Source: UBA964 sp031382085 (GTDB taxonomy: Bacteria; Pseudomonadota; Gammaproteobacteria; Steroidobacterales; Steroidobacteraceae). From it: a stretch of 64,000 bases of DNA. Positions 43,581-51,317 of this stretch are shown here, piece after piece (within the stretch, counting starts at the first letter, position 1; each line of letters starts with the position of its first letter). A model generated the notes under the pieces. The model searched no databases, was not told the origin of the DNA, and worked only from the letters and a program-made list of their open reading frames with translations. The translations under genes and the position numbers were made by a program. Where the stretch lies: the NCBI GenBank assembly GCA_031382085.1, contig JANMYM010000030.1, positions 62,001 to 126,000 of the forward strand, given 5' to 3'.

Positions 43581-44753
43581 CTAGAACGCGTTGATGCCGG
43601 TCAACTCGCGGCCAACGCTGAGCTGGTGGATCGTCTCCGTGCCCTCGTAAGTGATCACGCTCTCGAGGTTGAGCCCGTGCCGGATGGGCACGTATTCAGC
43701 GCTGATGCCCGCGCCCCCTAACATGTCACGCGCATCGCGCGCCACTTCGATCGCGGCGCGGCAGTTATGCCATTTGGCCAGCGCGACCTGCGTCGGTGTC
43801 ATCTTGCCGGCCTCTTTGAGGCGTCCGAGTCGCAGCGACAGCAGCTGCGAGGTCGTGATCTTGCGCGCCATTTCCGCGAGCCGGATTTGGATCGCCTGGT
43901 TGGCCGCCAGCGGCCGATTGAAAAGAATGCGCGTCTTTGTGTATTCGATGAGCTCGGCAAGGCAGGCCTGCGCCGCGCCAATGACTCCCCACGTGATGCC
44001 ATAGCGCGCCTGCGTCAGACAGGACAGCGGCGCCTTGATGCCCGCGGTACTTCCCGGCAGCATGTTCTCTTCCGGTACCACGACGTCTTCGAAAAACAGG
44101 GCGCCGGTCGCGGATGCCCGCAAGCTGAACTTGTTCTGGATCTCCGGCGTCGCGAACCCCTTCGTGCCGCGCTCAACAATGAAACCACGGAAGCCATCGT
44201 CGGTGCGCGCCCACACTACCGCCAGGTCCGCGATCGGGGCGTTGGTAATCCACATCTTCGAGCCGTTCAGCACCCAGTCGCGGCCGCGACGCTTGGCGTG
44301 GGTTTTCATGTTGCTGGGATCCGAGCCCCCCTGCGGCTCTGTCAGCCCGAAGCAGCCGATCAGTTCGCCCCTGGCCATGCGCGGCAGGAACTGCTGTTTC
44401 TGCGACTCGCTGCCATACGTAAAGATCGGGTACATGCACAGCGAGCTCTGCACCGAGACGAAACTGCGCACGGCGGCATCGCCGCGTTCCAGTTCCTGGC
44501 AGATGACGCCGTAGGCTATGGAATTCATGCCGGCGCAGCCGTAGCCGGTCAGCGACGAACCTAACAACCCCAGCTGCGCCAGCTCCGGCACCAGTTCGCG
44601 TGGAAAAGTGTGGTTTTCAAAGTGCTGACGGATGATGGGCAGCACCTTGTCGTCCACCATGCGGGCCACGGCGTCCTGCACCATGCATTCCTCGTCGCTG
44701 AGCTCGGCGCGAATGTCGAAAAGGTCCAGGGGATTCAGTGACGATTGAGGCAC
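43581..44753 (-). CDS. gcdH: Glutaryl-CoA dehydrogenase
   Basis: Oxidises and decarboxylates glutaryl-CoA to crotonyl-CoA in lysine/tryptophan breakdown. The 390-residue protein has 'LTEPQGGSDPSNMKTHAKRR', 'NGSKMWITNAPIADLAVVWA', 'SCLTQARYGITWGVIGAAQ' and the catalytic Glu in 'VITYEGTETIHQLSVGRELT'. 'DMLGGAGISAEYVPIRHGLN' matches GcdH in place of the straight-chain acyl-CoA dehydrogenases. A LysR remnant lies upstream on the same strand. Confidence 0.85.
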   Translation of the reverse strand: MPQSSLNPLDLFDIRAELSDEECMVQDAVARMVDDKVLPIIRQHFENHTFPRELVPELAQLGLLGSSLTGYGCAGMNSIAYGVICQELERGDAAVRSFVSVQSSLCMYPIFTYGSESQKQQFLPRMARGELIGCFGLTEPQGGSDPSNMKTHAKRRGRDWVLNGSKMWITNAPIADLAVVWARTDDGFRGFIVERGTKGFATPEIQNKFSLRASATGALFFEDVVVPEENMLPGSTAGIKAPLSCLTQARYGITWGVIGAAQACLAELIEYTKTRILFNRPLAANQAIQIRLAEMARKITTSQLLSLRLGRLKEAGKMTPTQVALAKWHNCRAAIEVARDARDMLGGAGISAEYVPIRHGLNLESVITYEGTETIHQLSVGRELTGINAF

Positions 44754-44827
44754 GGCTTGCTCCGCATCTGCATTCAGGGGTGATTTCTCGCCATTATGAC
44801 TGATCGGCCGGCGTTCGGGATCGCACC

Positions 44828-44950
44828 TCAGTGACGCCAGTGGACCGTGCGCAGCGCCGCTGCCAGATTGTCGATCAGCGAACGGATTTTGGGCGACACG
44901 TGGCGGCGCCTTGGATAGACGGCTACGACACGACCGGCCGCATAATGATG
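44828..44950 (-). pseudogene. C-terminal remnant of a LysR-type regulator
   Basis: The minus frame ending at the TGA 44830-44828 reads 'GRVVAVYPRRRHVSPKIRSL', then IDNLAAALRTVHWRH. This is the characteristic end of LysR effector-binding domains (typically 'VYPsRRhLSPKVRaFIDFLa'). Nothing of the helix-turn-helix or the rest of the protein is found; upstream lies the terminator of the next operon. Since LysR-type GcdR often sits beside gcdH, it may be a former gcdR. That identity is inference. Confidence 0.6.
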
Positions 44951-44967
44951 GGGCTTGCGCCGCACCG

Positions 44968-45001
44968 AAAAAAAAACGGCGCAGTACCGAGCACCGCGCC
45001 G
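44968..45001 (-). terminator. Rho-independent terminator
   Basis: On the minus strand CGGCGCGGT pairs with ACTGCGCCG across a 7-base loop, with one mismatch, followed by nine T residues. It lies 25 bases after the stop of the small secreted protein gene and closes the leftward choXW-choV-mttB-fdhD run. Confidence 0.9.
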
Positions 45002-45026
45002 CCTTCGGGGGACATTAACCGGCAGC

Positions 45027-45353
45027 TTAATTGCCTCGCGTCTGGGCGTCGTGCTTCTGTCGATAAATGCGTTTGCTCATGCGATCGGCTTCTGCATGCA
45101 AGCGCGCACGTTCCGCGGCTGTGACGTTGCCATCGGCTTTCGCGCGGGCCTCGTTAGCGCGCAATCTGGCTTCGCCAGCGACCAGGCGGCGCGTTTCCGG
45201 CCGTGTCAGCTCGCCGCTTTTCACGCCCTGGTGAATGCGTGCCGCTTGATTGCGCTCACGACGGTCAAGAGCGGGCGTACCGGCAAACGCGGTCGCGCCG
45301 AGCGTCGCAATAACAAGGCCAGAAACGGCCAGAATCGTGGATCGCTTGAACAT
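45027..45353 (-). CDS. Small secreted protein of unknown function
   Basis: A 108-residue protein with a clear signal peptide ('MFKRSTILAVSGLVIATLGA', cleavage near TAFA-GTP) and a charged helical body. Two similar segments, 'RIHQGVKSGELTRPETRRL' and 'EARAKADGNVTAAERARL', have the (S/D)GxLT/GxVTxxE pattern found in a widespread family of small periplasmic proteins. No function is known to me. The ATG at 45353 starts the signal peptide. A strong terminator follows. Confidence 0.75.
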   Translation of the reverse strand: MFKRSTILAVSGLVIATLGATAFAGTPALDRRERNQAARIHQGVKSGELTRPETRRLVAGEARLRANEARAKADGNVTAAERARLHAEADRMSKRIYRQKHDAQTRGN

Positions 45354-45489
45354 ATGAGTCTCCAGCTTTGGTAAGAACCGCACGATTGCGGCTGTTGAAA
45401 CCCAGAACGAAGCAGGGCGCCAGACGTTGACAGTTGCGGTGCGGACGCGTCTTGCAGGGACTTTTAGCTGAATGCCGGCTTAACTGCGC

Positions 45490-46323
45490 TCAGACCTGGA
45501 GTCGCTCGCTGCCGCTATATACGTTGAATCCGCCGGCGCGCAGAAAGCCCACCAGCGTAATACCGAGCGATTGCGCCAGCTCAACCGCGAGGCTGGACGG
45601 GGCGCCAATCGCGGCGACGACTTCGATTCCCGCCATCGCGGCCTTCTGCAGCAGTTCAAAACTAGCGCGGCCGCTGAGCAGCAACGCACTGTTAGCCGGA
45701 CGCTGCATGCCAAGACGCAGCTCGGCGCCAATCAGCTTGTCGGTCGCGTTATGCCGGCCGACATCTTCGTAGACGGCTAACAATTCACCGAGTGACGACA
45801 CCAGTGCCGCGGCATGCAGCCCGCCGGTGACCGAAAAAATAGATTGCTGCGCCTGCAATTTCCCGGGTAACTGCTGCAGCACCTCCGCGCACAGGCGCAG
45901 CTGGTCGCCGACGCGACGCTTGGGCACCAGTTTGGTCACAGCATCGATGGACGATTTACCGCAAATACCACAGGAGGAGGTCGTGTAGAAACTGCGTTGC
46001 AGCGCGGGGCGAGGATCGACGACACCAGCCGCAAGCTGCAGCGCCACCACCTGGCCGGTATTGCCACAAGGGCCAATCTGCGCGACATCCTGCATGGAAC
46101 GAATGAGGCCCTCACCGAACAGAAACCCGAGTGCCAGTTCCTCGTCATGGCCCGGCGTGCGCATGGTGACCGTGACCGGTGTGCCCGGCAGCGGTTCACC
46201 GAATGCACGGATGCGGATTTCCAGTGGCTCCTCGACCGCAAGCGTATCGACGGCAGATGTGGTGGAGCTCGCCTTGACGCGCTTGACCTTGGCGGATACC
46301 TGGGCGGGTCTTGGAGCTATCAC
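45490..46323 (-). CDS. fdhD: Formate dehydrogenase accessory sulfurtransferase
   Basis: FdhD passes sulfur from IscS to the molybdenum cofactor of formate dehydrogenase. The 277-residue protein shows 'EELALGFLFGEGLIRSMQDV', the Cys pair in 'SSCGICGKSSIDAV', 'FSVTGGLHAAALVSSLGELL' and 'VYEDVGRHNATDKLIG', all classic. No formate dehydrogenase subunit is in the window. It starts 29 bp after the MttB-family gene in the same direction, which links it to one-carbon release from betaine. Confidence 0.93.
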   Translation of the reverse strand: MIAPRPAQVSAKVKRVKASSTTSAVDTLAVEEPLEIRIRAFGEPLPGTPVTVTMRTPGHDEELALGFLFGEGLIRSMQDVAQIGPCGNTGQVVALQLAAGVVDPRPALQRSFYTTSSCGICGKSSIDAVTKLVPKRRVGDQLRLCAEVLQQLPGKLQAQQSIFSVTGGLHAAALVSSLGELLAVYEDVGRHNATDKLIGAELRLGMQRPANSALLLSGRASFELLQKAAMAGIEVVAAIGAPSSLAVELAQSLGITLVGFLRAGGFNVYSGSERLQV

Positions 46324-46352
46324 AGTAGCTGGCGCCGCGCTGTCAGCGCGTG

Positions 46353-47924
46353 TTAGCCGACATTGGAGTCGGGGAAGGAGTCTTTGCGCCGCCTCATGAA
46401 ATCGAGCAGGGCCTCATCCACAGCGGGGTCGAGCGGCGGCGCGACGTATTCCGCCAGCTGCTTTTTCCACTGGGCGTTGGCGCGTTGCGCGATGTCCTTG
46501 CTGCCTTCGGCCTCCCATTGTTCATAGCTGTTATTATCAGCGAGCGGCGAACGATAAAAGGCGCTTTCGAAGTTGGCCTGCGTGTGCGCGCAGCCGAGGA
46601 AATGCTTGCCGGGACCGACCTCGCGGATGGCCGACAGGGCCTGACCGTTTTCCGACAGATCGACGCCGGCTAGCAGCGTGTGCATCATGCCGGCCTGATC
46701 GACATCCATCATGAATTTCTCATAGCCCATCGCGAGGCCGCCTTCGAGCCAGCCGGCGGTATGCAACACGAAGTTGACGCCCGCGAGGCAGGTCGGCAGC
46801 AGGGTGTTAGCCGATTCAAACGCGGCCTGGGCGTCGGGAATCTTGGACCCGCAGAGCCCGCCACCGGAGCGGAACGGCACTCCCAGACGGCGCGCCAGTG
46901 CTGCCATGACATAGAGCACCAGGGCCGGTTCGGGCGTGCCGAAACTCGGCGCACCCGACTGCATGGATATTGAAGACGCGAAACTGCCCAAGACGACTGG
47001 CGCACCCGGATTTACCAACTGCGTGAGCGCCATGCCGGACAAGGCCTCGGCGAGCGTCTGCGCCACCGTACCGCTGATGGTCACCGGCGACATCGCGCCC
47101 GAGAGAATAAAGGGTGTGACGATGGTGGCCTGATTGGCGCGCGCGTAGTGCTTCAGCGCACCTAACATCGTCGCGTCCCAGGTCAGCGGCGAATTCGCAT
47201 TGATCAAGCTGATGACGATGGTCTTCGGGCGGCCGGTCGCGGGATCCAGGTAGTCCGGGCCAAACAAGATCCGGGCCATTTCTATCGTATCGAGTGCGCG
47301 GTCGGGGTGAGTGACCGACCCCATGAAAGGTTTGTCGCTGTGCTTGATATGGCTGTATACCATGTCGAAATGGCGCTTGTTGACCGGCAAATCGACCGGC
47401 TCACAAATCGTGCCACCCGAATGGTGCAGCGAGTTAGCCATGTAGGCCAGCTTGACGAAATTGTGAAAGTCCTCGATGGTGCCGTAGCGTCGGCCCTCAT
47501 CGAGATTACGGATGAATGGCGAGCCATACGCCGGCGCAAACACCGTGTTCTTGCCGCCGATCAGCACGTTGCGCGCAGGATTACGCGCATGTTGGATGAA
47601 TTCGCGGGGCGCCGAGCGCTGCACGATCTCCCGGCACAGGCCGCGCGGAAAACGCACGCGCTCGTCCTGCACGTCGGCGCCTGCAGCGCGATACAACTGC
47701 AGCGCTTCCGGATCGTCGCGAACGTCGACGCCGATCTCCTCCAGAATCGTGTCCGCGTTACGCTCCAGCAGCTCGAGCCCTTCGGTGCCCAGGACTTCGT
47801 ATTCCGGAATCTTGCGCGTGATGTAGGCGACTGATGCCGCGGCACGGGCGCTGCGGGCTGCGCGTTTGGCGTCGCGGCCGCTGGGCCGACGGTGACTCGT
47901 CGCAGCGGCTGTTTCATCGCTCAT
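46353..47924 (-). CDS. MttB-family trimethylamine/betaine methyltransferase (no pyrrolysine)
   Basis: A 523-residue TIM-barrel methyltransferase of the MttB superfamily. 'NADTILEEIGVDVRDDPEAL', 'NVLIGGKNTVFAPAYGSPFI', 'NSLHHSGGTICEPVDLPVNK' and 'EFMMDVDQAGMM'-like C-terminal segments fit the family. There is no in-frame TAG, so it belongs to the non-pyrrolysine group, which includes the glycine betaine methyltransferase MtgB. Those enzymes pass the methyl group to a corrinoid protein; none is encoded nearby. The ATG at 47924 is chosen over an open extension into choV. Context (choline uptake, betBA, sox) points to betaine or a related quaternary amine as substrate. Confidence 0.85.
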   Translation of the reverse strand: MSDETAAATSHRRPSGRDAKRAARSARAAASVAYITRKIPEYEVLGTEGLELLERNADTILEEIGVDVRDDPEALQLYRAAGADVQDERVRFPRGLCREIVQRSAPREFIQHARNPARNVLIGGKNTVFAPAYGSPFIRNLDEGRRYGTIEDFHNFVKLAYMANSLHHSGGTICEPVDLPVNKRHFDMVYSHIKHSDKPFMGSVTHPDRALDTIEMARILFGPDYLDPATGRPKTIVISLINANSPLTWDATMLGALKHYARANQATIVTPFILSGAMSPVTISGTVAQTLAEALSGMALTQLVNPGAPVVLGSFASSISMQSGAPSFGTPEPALVLYVMAALARRLGVPFRSGGGLCGSKIPDAQAAFESANTLLPTCLAGVNFVLHTAGWLEGGLAMGYEKFMMDVDQAGMMHTLLAGVDLSENGQALSAIREVGPGKHFLGCAHTQANFESAFYRSPLADNNSYEQWEAEGSKDIAQRANAQWKKQLAEYVAPPLDPAVDEALLDFMRRRKDSFPDSNVG

Positions 47925-47983
47925 CGCTCTGACCTCGGTCTGCGGATACGTCAGGGCCAAGTATGGTCGGGCAGGGGGCAAAC

Positions 47984-48004
47984 GTATGCCCAACTGCGGC
48001 ATAC
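47984..48004. promoter_or_regulatory. Hairpin in the choV/mttB-like intergenic gap
   Basis: GTATGCC and GGCATAC form a perfect 7-bp stem around a 7-base loop, within the 95 bp between the choV stop and the start of the MttB-family gene. No T-run follows on the minus strand, so it is not a standard terminator. It may be an operator or an RNA processing element. Confidence 0.4.
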
Positions 48005-48019
48005 ACTTGTCCAGGAGCG

Positions 48020-49243
48020 TCATCCGGGCGCGGCCGTGGTCCCCGTCCCACCGGCCCGATTTCGATCCAGCGCGGCAAGGATTTCCGCCGGTCCGCAGTA
48101 GCCCAGAAACCTGCCATTCTCGGTGACCAGCACCGGGCGCTGGGTGGCGTTGGCCAGCGTGATGATCGTCTGCAGGGACGTCTGGCAGGGCACAGATCCG
48201 ATGCATCGGGCAATGCTGGCGAGGTCCGTGATCTCTGGACCCTGCATGACAAAAGCGGCATCGCCGGCCCGTGCACTGACAAGCTGGCCTGTTGCGTCAG
48301 TTTCAACTCGAATGCGGTGGTCGGCATCCAGCCAATACGCATGGCCGTCGTTTTCGCAAAGTGCCGCCGGCCGCATGACCAGTTCGCCGGTCAGCATTGT
48401 TAGCAGATTCATATGGCGAACAAACGCGGCGACGTAATCATTGGCCGGCCGCATCACGATATCGCGCGGCAGCCCGGTCTGCACGATACGGCCGCCCTCG
48501 AGGATCGAGATCTGGTTGCCGATCCTGAGCGCCTCATCGAGGTCATGGGTGACGAACAAAATTGTCTTCCGGACCCGAGCCTGCAGCGCCAGCAATTCAT
48601 CCTGCAATCGTGAACGGATCAGCGGGTCGAGCGCCGAAAACGGTTCATCCATCAGCAGGATATCCGCCTCGGTCGCGAAGGCGCGGGCCAGCCCGACTCG
48701 CTGCTGCATACCGCCCGATAACTCGCCTACCGACCGCTCCGCCCATTGCATCAGGCCCACTAGCTCGAGTTTTTCGTCGACGGTTTTTCTACGTTCGGCA
48801 GGATCGTCGCCGCGCAGCTCAAGACCGAATCCAACGTTGTCCCGCACGCTGCGCCACGGCAGCAGGCCAAATTGCTGGAACACCATGGCGATGCGTTGCC
48901 GGCGCACGCGCCGCAGTTCTCCCGGTGTGCAGTTGGCGACGTCGACCGTCGTCGTGCCGTCCAGCAGCCGCACTTCGCCGCCGCTCACGCGGTTGAGCCC
49001 GTTAGCTGCGCGCAGCAGCGTTGACTTGCCCGATCCGGACAGGCCCATGAGCACCGCAATTTCGCCGCTGACAACACTGAGGTTCGCATCGACGACGCCG
49101 GCGACAATGCCGAAACGCTTGGTGATATCGGCGCGACTCGCGCCCTCGCGCAGTGCCTGCTGCGCGGCTGGCAATTGTTTTGCAGCGGCGCGATCCCGCG
49201 CAAACAGGATATCGACATGCTTGAATTCCAGTGCCGGCGTCAT
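48020..49243 (-). CDS. choV: Choline/betaine ABC transporter ATP-binding protein
   Basis: A 407-residue ProV/OpuAA-type ATPase with Walker A 'LMGLSGSGKSTLLRAANGLN', the signature 'VGELSGGMQQRVGLARAFAT', Walker B 'DILLMDEPFSALDPLIRSRL', and C-terminal CBS-like domains from about residue 285 ('PVLVTENGRFLGYCGPAEIL' near the end). It energises uptake by the adjacent fused binding protein/permease; the coding frames overlap by one base (TGATG). Confidence 0.9.
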   Translation of the reverse strand: MTPALEFKHVDILFARDRAAAKQLPAAQQALREGASRADITKRFGIVAGVVDANLSVVSGEIAVLMGLSGSGKSTLLRAANGLNRVSGGEVRLLDGTTTVDVANCTPGELRRVRRQRIAMVFQQFGLLPWRSVRDNVGFGLELRGDDPAERRKTVDEKLELVGLMQWAERSVGELSGGMQQRVGLARAFATEADILLMDEPFSALDPLIRSRLQDELLALQARVRKTILFVTHDLDEALRIGNQISILEGGRIVQTGLPRDIVMRPANDYVAAFVRHMNLLTMLTGELVMRPAALCENDGHAYWLDADHRIRVETDATGQLVSARAGDAAFVMQGPEITDLASIARCIGSVPCQTSLQTIITLANATQRPVLVTENGRFLGYCGPAEILAALDRNRAGGTGTTAAPG

Positions 49244-51078
49244 CAGCGATCCTCCGCCGGCCGGGTCATGCGATCGATGACGATTGCCAGCAGTACGATC
49301 GCGAAGCCCGCTTCAAAGCCCATGCCGACCTGCACGGTGTTGAGCGCGCGCACCACGGGCACACCGAGCCCGCCCGCGCCGACCAGTGCAGCAATCACGA
49401 CCATGGAAAGACTCAGCATGATGCATTGGGTGACGCCGGCCAGAATGCTTTTCCTGGCGCTTGGCAACTCGACCTTCCACAACAACTGCCACGGGGTTGC
49501 GCCGAAGGCTTCGCCTGCTTCTCGCAGGGCAATCGGCACACTGGAAATGCCCAGCTGTGTCAGCCGTATCGGCGCCGGCAACGCGAATATCACCGTTGAG
49601 ATGAGGCCTGGAACCACGCCAAGTCCGAACAACACCAGCGTCGGGATCAGGTAAACAAAGGTTGGCAGTGTCTGCATGAGATCCAGCACAGGTCTCAGGC
49701 CGGCATTAAACCGCGGGTGATGCGCCGCGACGATGCCGATCGGGATGCCGATCAGAGTGCTCACCACCGTGGCGATAGCAACCAGCGACAGAGTTTCCAG
49801 CGTCGCGTCCCAGTAGCCCTGATTCATGATGAACAACAGCGCCGCGGCCACGAACAGCGCCAGTGGCCAGGAGCGTCGCAGCCAATAGGCAAGTGCGGTC
49901 AGGCCAACTAACAGCGCGACCGCCGGAATCGCCAACAACAACCTGGTCAATATATTGACCGCCCCGCCAACAGCCAGCGAGATTGCGTTGAAACCGCCGC
50001 GGCCATGAGTCTTCACGAATTCGATGGCGCTCGCCATGCGGTCGCCGACCGGCAGCTTGTGTCCGACAATCCACGCCTGCAAACCCGCGGCGTTTTTGGC
50101 GGGCCCGCCGCCGGTCGGCGCCGCCGCCAACGGCCGGCCGTCCCGCAAATTTACGTTGTGCAACCACGTCTGAGCTTTCTCCGGATGGCTCTTGAGCCAT
50201 TTGGCAGCCGCCAACTGCGGCGCTTCCTTGCGATCGAGGATGCCCGCCATCACTTCGCTTTCATCGACCGTCGTGAATGCCAGATTGCGCAGCAGCTGTG
50301 CCACGTTAGGACAGGCCTGCAGGTAGCCGGCCCGTACGTTGGTGTAGACCGCGGCGCCGCCGAAATTGGCTCCAAAGCTGTCGTCGCCCCCCGTAAGGTA
50401 GTTGATCTTGAAGCGCGTGTTCATCGGATGCGGATCCCAGCCGAGAAACACAATGTGCCTGCGGTCGCGCGTGGCGCGCTCCACTTCGGCGAGCATGCCT
50501 TGCTCGCTGGATTCAATGACCCGGAAGTTGCGCAGGCCAAATTGGTCTTTCTTGACGAGGTCTAACAAAATACGGTTGCCGTCGTTGCCGGGCTCGATGC
50601 CGTAGATCCGGTTGTTGAGCGCGGCGGCGAATTTCTGGATGTCGGCGAAATCGCGCAGCCCGGCGGCATGGGTGTATTCGGGTACCGCGAGCGTGTAGCG
50701 CGCTCCGTCCAGATTCTTGCCGACCACCTCAATCGACTTGTCGGCATCGAAGGTGGCGCGATCCGACGTCTGTGTTGGCATCCAGTTGCCGAGGAACACA
50801 TCGATGTCCTTGTTGCGCATCGAGGCGAACGTCACCGGCACCGACAAGATCGTGATACGGGTCTCGTAGCCGATCTGCTCGAGCAACTCCGCCAGCACCG
50901 CCGTGGTTGCTGTGACGTCCGTCCAGCCGATATCGGCAAGCCGTACCGGGCTGCAGGCGGGCGGGTCCGGTGCCGCGCTGGCGGTAGCAGGCGCCAGCAG
51001 CATGCTCGTTAGCAGGGCGCTGGTCAGCATCCTGCGCAGAAAACCTGGCACCTCACCGTTCTCGCATCGCGTACTCAC
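49243..51078 (-). CDS. choXW: Fused choline-binding protein and ABC permease (ChoX-ChoW)
   Basis: A 611-residue fusion. After a signal peptide (about residues 1-37) comes an OpuAC-type binding domain closely resembling rhizobial ChoX: 'LADIGWTDVTATTAVLAELL', 'NKDIDVFLGNWMPTQ', 'IYGIEPGNDGNRI' and 'FLGWDPHPMNTRF'. From about residue 345 a ProW-like permease follows with at least six spans and the EAA-like loop 'EAGEAFGATPWQLLWKVELP'. Choline specificity is inferred from the ChoX likeness and from adjacent betBA. The start is a GTG with a GAGGT-like ribosome site; an ATG 16 codons in is an alternative. Confidence 0.88.
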   Translation of the reverse strand: MSTRCENGEVPGFLRRMLTSALLTSMLLAPATASAAPDPPACSPVRLADIGWTDVTATTAVLAELLEQIGYETRITILSVPVTFASMRNKDIDVFLGNWMPTQTSDRATFDADKSIEVVGKNLDGARYTLAVPEYTHAAGLRDFADIQKFAAALNNRIYGIEPGNDGNRILLDLVKKDQFGLRNFRVIESSEQGMLAEVERATRDRRHIVFLGWDPHPMNTRFKINYLTGGDDSFGANFGGAAVYTNVRAGYLQACPNVAQLLRNLAFTTVDESEVMAGILDRKEAPQLAAAKWLKSHPEKAQTWLHNVNLRDGRPLAAAPTGGGPAKNAAGLQAWIVGHKLPVGDRMASAIEFVKTHGRGGFNAISLAVGGAVNILTRLLLAIPAVALLVGLTALAYWLRRSWPLALFVAAALLFIMNQGYWDATLETLSLVAIATVVSTLIGIPIGIVAAHHPRFNAGLRPVLDLMQTLPTFVYLIPTLVLFGLGVVPGLISTVIFALPAPIRLTQLGISSVPIALREAGEAFGATPWQLLWKVELPSARKSILAGVTQCIMLSLSMVVIAALVGAGGLGVPVVRALNTVQVGMGFEAGFAIVLLAIVIDRMTRPAEDR

Positions 51079-51217
51079 GGCTACCTCAGCGCTGCATCCG
51101 GTCCTATTGTCGATGGATGATAGCGGTATTGACCGCTGGTGCGTCGCGCGTTGAAGATGGGCGCCAGAATTGCGATTGCGCGATTGCCTGGCCTCGTCAT
51201 GATTCAGTGTTAGGTTA

Positions 51218-51268
51218 TAATTATCGCATAAAGTATTGATTTATATACAAATAGTACTGGTTTAATTA
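51218..51268. promoter_or_regulatory. AT-rich control region with two direct repeats between choXW and betB
   Basis: Within a strongly AT-rich stretch, AGTATTGATTTATA (51232-51245) and AGTACTGGTTTAAT (51253-51266) are near-identical and 21 bp apart, two helical turns. TAATTA boxes bound the block at 51218-51223 and 51263-51268. The block sits between the divergent choXW and betB genes and could be the site of a choline- or betaine-responsive regulator. No betI gene is present in the window. Confidence 0.5.
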
Positions 51269-51317
51269 TGCTTTTCCATGATCGTGCGAGGGTGTCGGCC
51301 GTCCGGAGGATGTCATT

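Noticed and set aside
44968..45001. The stem-loop as a terminator for gcdH or the plus strand
   Set aside because: The T-run is on the minus strand after the small secreted protein gene. gcdH begins further left on that same strand, so the terminator lies upstream of it.
46353..47924. Pyrrolysine-containing trimethylamine methyltransferase
   Set aside because: The frame is continuous with no internal TAG codon, and no pyl genes are present, so it belongs to the non-pyrrolysine group.
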